DNA of 45,218 nt from Prevotella sp. (GTDB taxonomy: Bacteria > Bacteroidota > Bacteroidia > Bacteroidales > Bacteroidaceae): assembly GCA_017428055.1 (NCBI GenBank), contig JAFRRN010000070.1:1-45218 (forward strand). The letters are read 5' to 3'. The stretch's first letter is position 1; each line of letters opens with the position of its first letter. Of this stretch, positions 17,158 through 24,910 are shown piece by piece. The notes beneath the pieces are model-generated. The model was not told the origin of the DNA. It searched no databases and saw only the letters and a list, made by a program, of their open reading frames with translations. Both the position numbers and the translations under genes were made by a program.

Positions 17158-17165
17158 CAAAGATA
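17158..17165 (-). promoter_or_regulatory. Main promoter -7 box of the sugar operon
   Basis: On the minus strand this reads TATCTTTG, a full match to the Bacteroidetes -7 element. A near-match -33 element (TTTCG, from CGAAA at 17184-17188) lies 18-19 bases upstream. The expected transcript start is near 17151, giving a leader of about 25 bases before the transketolase ATG. Confidence 0.65.
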
Positions 17166-17382
17166 AGAAATAAAAACATAAAACGAAAGAAAGCGAAAGA
17201 GAAAGATAATGACATTAACTATATTTAGCGATTATAAGCCACCCGCAAGATATTCTTTTGAATAATAATGAAAGGGAGTGTGCCAGAATCGACATTTCTC
17301 CTTTGATGTATAATTTGCACCACATTCGCCTATCTTTATGCAGTTTTCCCAATAAATCAATAGTTTTTTCAAGGAAAATGAT

Positions 17383-17390
17383 TATCTTTG
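17383..17390 (+). promoter_or_regulatory. Promoter -7 box of the toxin-antitoxin pair
   Basis: TATCTTTG matches TAnnTTTG and lies 27 bases before the ATG at 17417, which supports that start. No perfect -33 element is visible (a T-rich run at 17364-17369 is nearest). Confidence 0.6.
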
Positions 17391-17416
17391 TACTCTACAA
17401 GAAGATTTATGCAGTT

Positions 17417-17677
17417 ATGTCACGCGAGCAAATCATAGATAAACACAAGAGCCTCTTCTGGTATACGCCAGAGGCAGAGAAACAAAGCATCAGCGATGCC
17501 CTGCTTGTGGAGCGCATCTTGAATGATGGCACACTTGACGATTACCGTGAGTTGATTGACACACTTGGTGGCAAGCGAGTGGCAGAGGTGTTTTTTTCTG
17601 CCAAAGGGAGGCAAAAGCAAAACTACTATCCCGAAATCTATCATTTCTTTTCCCTGGTTCTTAAGAAATATGTTTAG
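17417..17677 (+). CDS. DUF6922-like antitoxin
   Basis: An 86-residue protein. Its N-terminal LFWYTPEAEKQSISDALLVERILNDG and central YRELIDTLG segments resemble the DUF6922 domain found next to AbiEii-type nucleotidyltransferases in Bacteroidetes, here recognised from the FW...VERIL..G...YREL pattern and the C-terminal FFSLVLKK. It is probably the antitoxin or regulator of the pair (inference). The start ATG 17417 is set by the promoter just upstream. Its last codons overlap the following gene by 8 bases (ATGTTTAG), strong evidence of translational coupling. Confidence 0.65.
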   Translation: MSREQIIDKHKSLFWYTPEAEKQSISDALLVERILNDGTLDDYRELIDTLGGKRVAEVFFSAKGRQKQNYYPEIYHFFSLVLKKYV

Positions 17678-18287
17678 TGAGATATTGAACAACCAACAAA
17701 TGCAGTTGCTCCCACTAATGGCTCAATTCCGACGGGAGTATTATTTAGTGGGTGGCACAGCCATTGCGCTCTATATCGGTCATCGACGTTCCATCGACTT
17801 TGATTTGTTCAAACCTTCAGCAATTAACCACAAGCGAAACCTTGACAAAATTGCTGCTTATCCATTTCCACATATAGTAACCCGTCGCGTTTCGGAACAA
17901 ATGAATCTTGTGGTCAACAATGTGAAGATAACTTTCTTCCAATATCCCTTTCCCATTGAGCCAACAACCAAGTTTGATACATATTTCCGTTTACCCTCCT
18001 TACTGCAATTAGCTGCTATGAAGGCGTATGCTTTAGGACGTCGCTCCAAATGGAAAGACTACGTTGACCTATATTTCCTATTGAGTGACTTCTTTACAAT
18101 ACCTGACATTTCCACCATCGCCACACAAACATTTGGCGAACTTTATTCCGAGAAAATGTTTCGCTCACAGCTCTGCTATTTTGATGACATTGATTACACA
18201 GAAGCTGTAGAATGGCTTGTTCCAAATCCACCTACAGAAGATGAAATTAAGTCAGCACTGACAGAATTCGCTACACAGGGAATCTGA
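17670..18287 (+). CDS. AbiEii-like nucleotidyltransferase toxin
   Basis: A 205-residue protein with the minimal nucleotidyltransferase motif: VGGTAIAL at 27-34 and the acidic pair SIDFDLF at 41-47, the pattern of AbiEii/type IV toxins and related antiviral proteins. Later parts (LPSLLQLAAMKAYALGRRSKWKDYVDLYFLL, shown by key residues LAAMKAYA and KDYVDLYFL) also match the family. It would add nucleotides to a cellular target and arrest growth (known for family members, inferred here). It starts inside the end of the partner gene. The segment has lower GC than the operon to the left, consistent with a transferred module. Confidence 0.8.
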   Translation: MFSEILNNQQMQLLPLMAQFRREYYLVGGTAIALYIGHRRSIDFDLFKPSAINHKRNLDKIAAYPFPHIVTRRVSEQMNLVVNNVKITFFQYPFPIEPTTKFDTYFRLPSLLQLAAMKAYALGRRSKWKDYVDLYFLLSDFFTIPDISTIATQTFGELYSEKMFRSQLCYFDDIDYTEAVEWLVPNPPTEDEIKSALTEFATQGI

Positions 18288-18406
18288 ATTACATGTCGTA
18301 GTAACACAAACAACTATCTGCCCGATAAAGGCATCAAGGGTGGAGTTCACAGACCAATAAACACGATGGGCTATATACCATAATAAAAACAATATAGACT
18401 TATACC

Positions 18407-20035
18407 TTAACACCCCATCGGCAATATCATTTTATTTATATCAAGAGGCGTTGCTAATACCATCTCGCCCTGTGTTGATTTTCCTGTTTCAAAGATATTC
18501 TTCCAGAAAGCATAAACCTGCTTACCTCCAAACAACGTTGACGAAAACTCGCGACTCTTCCACAAAGGAAGATTTGACAAGTTGATTATGAAATTCTCAA
18601 TATTCAGCCACAATTGATCAGGTAATTCTGTTTGAAAGAAATCTCGACGCCCATAAACAGCCTTACCATTCTGAGCATAATACATGGTTATTACATCAAG
18701 AATATATTTCAACCAAGAGTAAATGATTTCTTCTTTCATCATTCTATAACCAACGACATGATTCCAATCGATATTCTCTCCTTGTTGAATTCTGTTTTCT
18801 ATTCTATAGGTGCCTATATCAAAGTCGTACTTGCCCACAAGGATAACATCTGCTATTATATTCATTAGACGAATAATCTGTTTCTTTTCTAAATCTCGTG
18901 GATTCTTACCTTCTTCAAGCCTATAGTCGATATTCGTTTCAAGTGCATCTGGATAAATGAAAAACGAGTAAAATGTTTTTTCTATAGTTGAATACGACAG
19001 AGGCTTTTCCTTCGCACGTCCACCCATATCAATATATTCTCGTAGTTTATTATCTTCGCCATATGTTATTCCGTCTTTGACAGAGTCAATGATATAACGT
19101 TTCATTTCGCGGGATTCACCTTTGTAAAAATTTATCAGGACTTTTTCTGAGAAAGAGAAATCATCTGGAGAAAGATTGACCTGTTTTTGATAATGCTCTA
19201 TTCGATCTTGATATAATGTACTTCCCAAATGTCGTTGAACAGATTTATCAAACGCAACTTGCTTCAAAGTCGTTCCTGCATTTAAATTGGTCTTTTTTAT
19301 TTTTTCCTTATCAGGATTGACAAATATCCTAACTGGTATGTTCTTTATTCCTAACATTATTTGAGCGGCAGCTTTATGTTGACCATCAAATAGCTTAACT
19401 TCAGATAATCCATCTATTTCATTCTCAACATAACCCAAAGAAATATGCAATTGGGGGTTTCCCTTATAAAACTCTGCTAACAATTTTGACACATTTGACC
19501 CTATTGAACGTGGGTTAATCTTATCGTCATGAAAGACATACTGTATTGGCAATAAGGTAAAGAAATACTGTTCATTACTCAAAGTGTCAGTATAAACAGG
19601 AAGTTCTATCACCTCAACCTTTCCTATTTCTGCATATGAAAAACGAACCTTATCTCCATGCATATAGAATTTGAGTTTATGCTTTGCACCACCATATAGA
19701 TTAAGCACATCTGTCAAATTAGGATTTCTATTATCTGAGTGTTGGAGTTCATCGCAAAGTGTTTTGAATTGCCAATTAATACGAGCGAGGTTTAAGTCTG
19801 CAGCTTGTTTTGATCTATTAGCATAGCTAAATGTTAATGCAAAATTTGACTCGTCATCCTTCCCTCCATTAGTAAGAGGTACAATATGGTCTATATCTAA
19901 TTGGCCTTCATGTAATTGTAGGTCAATATCTTTGCCTGTAATAAAACACTTTCCCTTTTGAATCGTCCATAAACGATTAACCAATTCTTTACGTTCATCA
20001 TTATTCAACCTTCCGAGAAAAATAGAGTTTGCCAT
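18407..20035 (-). CDS. HNH endonuclease with DGQH (DndB-like) domain
   Basis: A 542-residue protein. The N-terminal part carries an HNH nuclease motif: C30 (KCFITGKD), D49-H50 in LDIDHIVPL, N64 and N73/K76. Only one cysteine of the usual Cys pairs is visible, so zinc binding may be reduced. The middle part has LFDGQHKAAA (D217-H220) followed by TNLNAGTTLKQV, the signature of DGQHR/DndB-like ParB-fold domains associated with DNA phosphorothioation and other DNA-modification systems. No other dnd, pgl or methyltransferase genes are nearby. A 370-residue C-terminal part shows no familiar motif. A good promoter (20072-20103) lies upstream. A stand-alone anti-phage or DNA-modification-sensing nuclease is the inference. 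Confidence 0.7.
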   Translation of the reverse strand: MANSIFLGRLNNDERKELVNRLWTIQKGKCFITGKDIDLQLHEGQLDIDHIVPLTNGGKDDESNFALTFSYANRSKQAADLNLARINWQFKTLCDELQHSDNRNPNLTDVLNLYGGAKHKLKFYMHGDKVRFSYAEIGKVEVIELPVYTDTLSNEQYFFTLLPIQYVFHDDKINPRSIGSNVSKLLAEFYKGNPQLHISLGYVENEIDGLSEVKLFDGQHKAAAQIMLGIKNIPVRIFVNPDKEKIKKTNLNAGTTLKQVAFDKSVQRHLGSTLYQDRIEHYQKQVNLSPDDFSFSEKVLINFYKGESREMKRYIIDSVKDGITYGEDNKLREYIDMGGRAKEKPLSYSTIEKTFYSFFIYPDALETNIDYRLEEGKNPRDLEKKQIIRLMNIIADVILVGKYDFDIGTYRIENRIQQGENIDWNHVVGYRMMKEEIIYSWLKYILDVITMYYAQNGKAVYGRRDFFQTELPDQLWLNIENFIINLSNLPLWKSREFSSTLFGGKQVYAFWKNIFETGKSTQGEMVLATPLDINKMILPMGC

Positions 20036-20071
20036 CTTCTAAATAATTAAGTTTCTTGTTAATAACTAATG

Positions 20072-20103
20072 CAAAAGTACGAACATTTTTCTATAATCAC
20101 AAA
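20072..20103 (-). promoter_or_regulatory. Promoter of the HNH/DGQH gene
   Basis: Minus-strand TTTG (20100-20103), 20 bases, then TACTTTTG (20072-20079) matches the Bacteroidetes consensus closely. The gene starts 37 bases downstream. Confidence 0.75.
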
Positions 20104-20280
20104 TGATTAACCAACATTTATACCCACTACTTGCATATATCAATACCTTTTTCTAATAGGTTTCTCTAATTAAAATATTATTATTCTATTTTTCTTTTCC
20201 AACGCCTTTTCATTCTTACGCACTTGTATCCAATATCCATCATCATGACCACGATACCAGTATAAGTTAGGACGTTACAT

Positions 20281-21720
20281 TTATTTGAACAGTTCCTCTG
20301 CCGTGACAACAGACTTAACCACATCAGAATGGATGTTCCGTTCTATCGGATTGATAGTCACAAAGGTTAGGTGGAATTTCTTATCAGGTCGAGAATGCTC
20401 CAAAGCATCGATGCGTTTCCGCAACTTCTCCGCGTATGACTTCGTGATGGCATAGTTCGACTTGGAATACTTCATCTCACAGACGTTGACGACATCGTCG
20501 GCACGGTCGATCAGCAAATCAATCTGCATTCCATCTGTATCATCGTCACCACTTACGACAAGCGAAGATTCCTGAGAAGTCACACCAGCTATCTGCAAAG
20601 CCATCTTGATTTGCTGTATATGCTGCATACAAACCTCCTCAAATGCAATTCCCCGCCACGCCGAAATATCACTTTCCTTTATATGGTGCATCCAGAAATC
20701 ACGTTCCGTTACTGCTTTTTCCTCCTTAAAGTGCAGCCAGAACCAACAGAAACAGTCAGACAGTTTATAGTATTCCTCATGATTTGCAGCCCCCCACGGC
20801 ACATATTTGGTAACGAAGTCGCTGGCGATAAGAGCCTTAAGCATCTTAGTGAAATCGCCATTGGGATTGATACTTGTCTTGCGAGCTATCTCGTCGCGAC
20901 GGTAACCAGAATGGCGTTTGCCCAAGAATCGGATGATCTTCATGCAATCCGCAGCATTATCGAAGACAGAGTTAAACAATCGCTCGAACTCATCGCTGAG
21001 TTTTGCTTTCGGATTGAAGAACAGAGTGTCGATATTCTGTGCCAGGCTGAATGACGGATTGAAACAGTCAAGATAAAAAGGAATACCGCCAAGAATCATA
21101 TATGCCTGGATGATGTTGTAACGAGACAAATCAATTTTACGACTCTCAAAGAACTGCTCACACTCCAACAGCGTGAACGGTGAAAGCTTCATCTCGCAAG
21201 TCAGACGTCCATAAAGGCCGCCTTTGTTGTTGATGATATTATCCAGCATCCATGATGTTGCCGAACCACATACTACCAAACACAGGTTATGCCTACTGCA
21301 TCCCCACCCGTTCCAGAACGCTTCGAGAGCTGTCAGAAAGCCAGAGCGGGCGGTATCCATCCAAGGCAGTTCGTCGATGAACACCACCTGACGTGAACCA
21401 TTATCAAGCCGTTCAAGAAGCTGTTCCAGCAAGAAGAAAGCCTCCATCCATGACTTTGGCTGAGCAATTCCCTCCAATCCATGACGCATCAGCGAGAAAT
21501 GAAAGTTCTGAAGTTGAGACTTGAGCGAAACCTTGCGCTTGCGGTCATACGGAGAAAGACCCGTATGATGGAATACCATTCCATCGCCCAGCACTTCATT
21601 TATCAAGAACGTTTTGCCCACACGACGGCGACCATATACTGCGATGAACTCTGCCCTGCCACTCTCATAACGACGAGTCAGCTCTGCTATCTCCTGTTTT
21701 CTGCCAATGATTGTACACAT
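20281..21720 (-). CDS. AAA ATPase with C-terminal nuclease-like domain
   Basis: A 479-residue protein. Residues 1-60 hold Walker A (GRRRVGKTF) and the central part Walker B (VVFIDELPWMD), the pattern of the large Bacteroidetes group of ATPases often annotated as 'ATP-binding protein' (AAA_14/archaeal-ATPase-like). A winged-helix-like part follows (RRDEIARKTSIN). The C-terminus has IDLLIDRADDVVNVCEMKYSK, a PD-(D/E)XK-like nuclease pattern with E-x-K. Members often act as multicopy mobile or defence-associated genes, but their function is not established. A TAGCTTTG -7 box sits at 21741-21748. Confidence 0.78.
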   Translation of the reverse strand: MCTIIGRKQEIAELTRRYESGRAEFIAVYGRRRVGKTFLINEVLGDGMVFHHTGLSPYDRKRKVSLKSQLQNFHFSLMRHGLEGIAQPKSWMEAFFLLEQLLERLDNGSRQVVFIDELPWMDTARSGFLTALEAFWNGWGCSRHNLCLVVCGSATSWMLDNIINNKGGLYGRLTCEMKLSPFTLLECEQFFESRKIDLSRYNIIQAYMILGGIPFYLDCFNPSFSLAQNIDTLFFNPKAKLSDEFERLFNSVFDNAADCMKIIRFLGKRHSGYRRDEIARKTSINPNGDFTKMLKALIASDFVTKYVPWGAANHEEYYKLSDCFCWFWLHFKEEKAVTERDFWMHHIKESDISAWRGIAFEEVCMQHIQQIKMALQIAGVTSQESSLVVSGDDDTDGMQIDLLIDRADDVVNVCEMKYSKSNYAITKSYAEKLRKRIDALEHSRPDKKFHLTFVTINPIERNIHSDVVKSVVTAEELFK

Positions 21721-21740
21721 ATCTATTGTTATTTCAACGG

Positions 21741-21772
21741 CAAAGCTACGAATAATAATTGAAACCTACAAG
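21741..21772 (-). promoter_or_regulatory. Promoter of the AAA ATPase gene
   Basis: Minus-strand TAGCTTTG (21741-21748) matches TAnnTTTG, and CTTG (21769-21772) is a near-match -33 element 20 bases upstream. Confidence 0.65.
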
Positions 21773-21799
21773 TAACTAAATGTTAAAATCGGAATAAAA

Positions 21800-21857
21800 T
21801 CGCGTTTATCTCGCTAAACACACCCGTTTCTGTAGCACTTTAGCGAAATAAACGCGA
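21800..21857. repeat. 19-base inverted repeat
   Basis: Arms 21800-21818 and 21839-21857 are complementary at 18 of 19 bases (key words GCGTTTAT and ATAAACGC) with a 20-base spacer. It lies upstream of the ATPase promoter. It could be a regulatory hairpin or operator, or the end of a mobile module. Confidence 0.7.
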
Positions 21858-21960
21858 AATTAACAATTATTTCCGTACCAATAACCATAGATAACTTTGC
21901 AAATTTCATGCACATGTAAGTTGACTCTTTACCACATTGTCTGCCAGCAAAGGTCAACAC

Positions 21961-22030
21961 GGGAAACGTTTTCCATATCGGAAAACATTGTTTTCTACGG
22001 AAGAAAACGCCGTTTTCAGTTAGGGAAAAC
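21961..22030. repeat. Cluster of GGAAAAC / GTTTTCC words
   Basis: Within 70 bases the words GGGAAACGTTTTCC, CGGAAAAC, GTTTTC, GAAAACGCCGTTTTC and GGGAAAAC follow in close order, alternating in orientation. It looks like an intergenic palindromic repeat family rather than coding sequence. Confidence 0.6.
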
Positions 22031-22244
22031 TTTTTAATATGCCAAAGTCAGTTACAATAATCGCCTACGGCGAGAAATCAAACAAAATCCTTTTCAAAAT
22101 CTTACAAAATCATTCGACCTGTGCGGTTGAAAGCATTTTGGAAAATTTGAACCACATTTTGTACGATTTCTGCACGGAGTGCATCTTATGAATGATATGA
22201 ATGTTGAGTGATGAGTGTTGAGTGTGAATGTCCCAAGGATGACT

Positions 22245-23015
22245 TCATAGCTGCGCGAGGATGTGTTTCACGTCATAGTCAGTGAACATCTTTTTCTGTT
22301 CTTGCGTGATTTGGGAGTCAGTGATGATATAGTCCACCAACGAGAGCGCGCCCAAGCTGGCGAAAGAGCTCTTGCCAATCTTCGTGGAGTCGGCGGCAAG
22401 ATAAACCACGTCGGCAGCCTCTATCATGGCCTTCTTCACCACGAGGTCGCTCGTACTGGGATAGGTAAGGCCCGTGCGGAGGTTGATGCCCGCCGTGGCA
22501 AGGAAGAGTTTGTCGGCATGGATGTTGCTGAAATACTCCGCCGCCTTGTCGCCCGTGAGCGAGAGCGTGGGCGACTTGAACTCGCCCCCCGTCACGTTGA
22601 GGTCGATGGAAGGGTCTCGTCCGAGGATCATGGCGATGTTCAGCGCGTTGGTGATGACCCGCAGGTTGTGGAATCCCGTGATGAGGCGGGCAATCTCCGT
22701 TGTGGTGGAGCCCGAGTCGAGGATGATGGTGTCGCCGTCATGGATGAGTTTGATCGCCTCGGCGGCAATGGCCTGCTTGGCTTCCATGTTCTGTTGGTTG
22801 GCAAGTTGCAGTTCCATGACATTGCTGCGGGCGTTGCTCAGGATCGCCCCTCCATGCTCGCGGACGATGACCCCCTGCTCCTCCAACCGCTCCAGGTCTT
22901 GCCTGATGGTCACTTCCGTCACCTTAAAGATGCGGCTGAGATGGGCTACCTTGACCTGCCCATCCTCCCTGATCATGTCTAATATCTTCTCTCTGCGTTG
23001 GTTTGCAAACATCAT
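22245..23015 (-). CDS. DeoR/GlpR family transcriptional regulator
   Basis: A 256-residue regulator: an N-terminal DeoR helix-turn-helix (residues 9-45, EKILDMIREDGQ then VTEVTIRQDLERLEEQG), then the DeoR C-terminal sugar-sensing domain with the phosphosugar-binding loop (DSGSTTTEIARLI). Family members bind sugar phosphates and control sugar operons. Its ATG overlaps the stop of the pectate lyase gene by 4 bases (ATGA), so it is co-expressed with it. Control of the nearby sugar operon is inference. Confidence 0.9.
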   Translation of the reverse strand: MMFANQRREKILDMIREDGQVKVAHLSRIFKVTEVTIRQDLERLEEQGVIVREHGGAILSNARSNVMELQLANQQNMEAKQAIAAEAIKLIHDGDTIILDSGSTTTEIARLITGFHNLRVITNALNIAMILGRDPSIDLNVTGGEFKSPTLSLTGDKAAEYFSNIHADKLFLATAGINLRTGLTYPSTSDLVVKKAMIEAADVVYLAADSTKIGKSSFASLGALSLVDYIITDSQITQEQKKMFTDYDVKHILAQL

Positions 23016-24757
23016 AACAGTTTCCCTTTCTCCGCCAATGTGTCGTAATTGTTGTTCAAGTTGCGCCAGTCAATCTTTCCCTTCGTGGGAATGGCGTTGA
23101 TGTATTTCTCGATATTGGTATACCCGTCGCCGTTACAATCCAGCACGGCATCGCCCGGGTCGTTGGGATTGAGGCCATTTGCAGTCTCCCACTCGTCGGG
23201 CATCCCGTCGCCGTCGGCATCTTTCCACGGTGTCCAGTCACGGTAGACGGGATAGCCACCCATCTGGCGAGGGTCGGTGATGATGCCCTGCTTATAGGAG
23301 TCATTACCCAAACGACGATACTTGAAGGTTCCATCTTCATTCTGTGACTTCGGGTGCAAGCCCCACATGTCGCCGTAAGGATGGTCTTTCACCTTCTTCT
23401 CGTACTTATCCACATAATAGGCGATGCCCGTGCGCACCTCCTCGGTGATACGTTGGTCTACGATGTCACGGCACGGCACGGTTGCCCCCGCATTCTGCAA
23501 CACCCAGTCGAAGGCACGTTCCGCCCCCATGATGGAAACAAAAGGCATCTCAAATGGCTCGCTGGAACGCATCAAAGCCGCCTCCGTCTCGTCCATGTCG
23601 CCATCCTTGTCGGCTGTCTGGATGCCGCCCTTCCAGTTGTCTTTGGTGATTTCGGGGTAACCCTCCATCACATTGCCCATGGCATAGACGCGCCCGAACT
23701 GCTTGAAGGGGAACAGTCCCTGCGAACGGCTCTCTGCCTTGATGATACGATGTCCCACGGGCGAGTCCTTCGGAGTCAATGGCCCTGGCTTATAATAGTT
23801 GTTGATGAAATTCGACATCGTGGTGTATTCGCCGCCATCTGCCGTGCGATGCACCCAATTGTAAACCACGTTATTGATGAAGTTGAACACGCCTCCCCAC
23901 CCTATTGATGGATTTCTTCCCGTATTGTCTGCCCAAAGGTTGCGCATGAAGGTGGTGTTCTCGCCGCCGATGGTCGAGCCAAACGAGTGATTCCATGTGT
24001 CGAGGGCCTTGGCGGAGATGGTGTTTTGGATAGTCACGTTCACCGTCGGCTCCTTGCGCTTTTCCTTTCCGTCGTGCAAGTCGAACATGTGTCGATAGAA
24101 CGAGATGTTCTCATCCAAGCCCCATTCGCACGAGCAATGGTCGATCATGATATTGCCCACAGGGTTTCCACCAAATGAATCCTCGCGGTGCCACACCAAT
24201 GTCTCGCCACGACGGAAACGCATGTGGCGAACAATCACGTCGTGTGTATCTACTTGGAATGATTCTCCTGCAATAATGATTCCATCACCGGGAGCGGTCT
24301 GTCCCGCTATCGTGATATAGGGAGCGCGGACATTGATGGGCGACTTCAGGCGGATGATGCCACTCACATTGAACACCACGATACGCGCACCACCCTGTTC
24401 ACAAGCCCAACGGAACGAGCCGGGACCGTCGTCGTTGAGGTTGGTGACGGTCAACACCTTGCCACCGCGACCGCCAAAGGTGTACATGCCGCCGCCCTCG
24501 GCACCGGGAAAGGCGGGGATCTTCGCCTGCCGCAGGTCGTAGGGGCGCGATGCCCACGGCACGTATGGGCGGCCAGCCTTGGCCTCTTCTATCACAATGG
24601 GGAATGCCACCGCCCAGGCGGAGTCGCTATGTGCTTTCCAACAAGTCTCCAAGGAGTCGATTAATTGTTTTGCCTCGTCGGTCAATTGGGGGTACTGTGC
24701 GTGTGCCGATGCTGTCATGAGCAATATCGAAAACGCCAAGATAGTCAATCTTTTCAT
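23012..24757 (-). CDS. Secreted pectate lyase (PL1-like)
   Basis: A 581-residue exported protein: signal peptide to about residue 20 (ASAHAQ), then a right-handed beta-helix (about 75-420) with the Bacteroidetes pectate-lyase hallmarks GRGGKVLTVTNLNDDGPGSF, TIAGQTAPGDG and MIDHCSCEWGLDE, which resemble the PL1-type enzyme core. Near the C-terminus (513-550) DADGDGMPDEWE and DCNGDGYTN form a thrombospondin-type calcium-binding repeat. It should cleave polygalacturonan by beta-elimination with calcium. Catalytic arginine and calcium residues were not verified individually. It is the first gene of a two-gene unit with the DeoR regulator. Confidence 0.85.
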   Translation of the reverse strand: MKRLTILAFSILLMTASAHAQYPQLTDEAKQLIDSLETCWKAHSDSAWAVAFPIVIEEAKAGRPYVPWASRPYDLRQAKIPAFPGAEGGGMYTFGGRGGKVLTVTNLNDDGPGSFRWACEQGGARIVVFNVSGIIRLKSPINVRAPYITIAGQTAPGDGIIIAGESFQVDTHDVIVRHMRFRRGETLVWHREDSFGGNPVGNIMIDHCSCEWGLDENISFYRHMFDLHDGKEKRKEPTVNVTIQNTISAKALDTWNHSFGSTIGGENTTFMRNLWADNTGRNPSIGWGGVFNFINNVVYNWVHRTADGGEYTTMSNFINNYYKPGPLTPKDSPVGHRIIKAESRSQGLFPFKQFGRVYAMGNVMEGYPEITKDNWKGGIQTADKDGDMDETEAALMRSSEPFEMPFVSIMGAERAFDWVLQNAGATVPCRDIVDQRITEEVRTGIAYYVDKYEKKVKDHPYGDMWGLHPKSQNEDGTFKYRRLGNDSYKQGIITDPRQMGGYPVYRDWTPWKDADGDGMPDEWETANGLNPNDPGDAVLDCNGDGYTNIEKYINAIPTKGKIDWRNLNNNYDTLAEKGKLL

Positions 24758-24847
24758 ATTCCAATGTTATGTTTACTACCAATAAGACGCAGACCCACAC
24801 AAAATGTCACCATCCGATAGAGGGATAATGAGCAAGTAAGTGACCAT

Positions 24848-24884
24848 AAAAAAAGGGAACCGCCCAATGTCATGGACGGTTCCC
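24848..24884 (-). terminator. Intrinsic terminator of the large secreted protein
   Basis: A hairpin with stem GGGAACCG/CGGTTCCC (24855-24862 with 24877-24884, inner pairs beyond a mismatch), followed on the minus strand by a run of seven T (24848-24854). It lies 26 bases beyond the stop of the gene and is a textbook rho-independent form. Confidence 0.85.
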
Positions 24885-24910
24885 CTTGATATATTGATGG
24901 CTTGTCTTTG

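Larger units (their letters stand above)
17127..17416. other. Divergent promoter region
   Basis: About 290 bases separate the sugar operon from the toxin-antitoxin pair. They contain a minus-strand promoter for the operon and a plus-strand promoter for the pair. No open frame with coding character was seen; the ATG at 17258 would extend the antitoxin frame upstream of its own promoter and is unlikely to be used. Confidence 0.6.
21721..22244. other. 524-base intergenic region with repeats
   Basis: No gene is visible. It contains the ATPase promoter, a 19-base inverted repeat (21800-21857), a cluster of GGAAAAC/GTTTTCC words (21961-22030), and a run of similar words (ATGAATG, GTTGAGTG, GATGAGTG) at 22190-22230 close to the stop of the DeoR gene. 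Confidence 0.55.

Noticed and set aside
17258-17416. Upstream extension of the antitoxin frame
   Set aside because: A good promoter at 17383-17390 lies inside it; the ATG at 17417 fits the expected transcript.
22263-22982. Open frame opposite the DeoR gene
   Set aside because: Antisense to a family-typical regulator; no independent motif.
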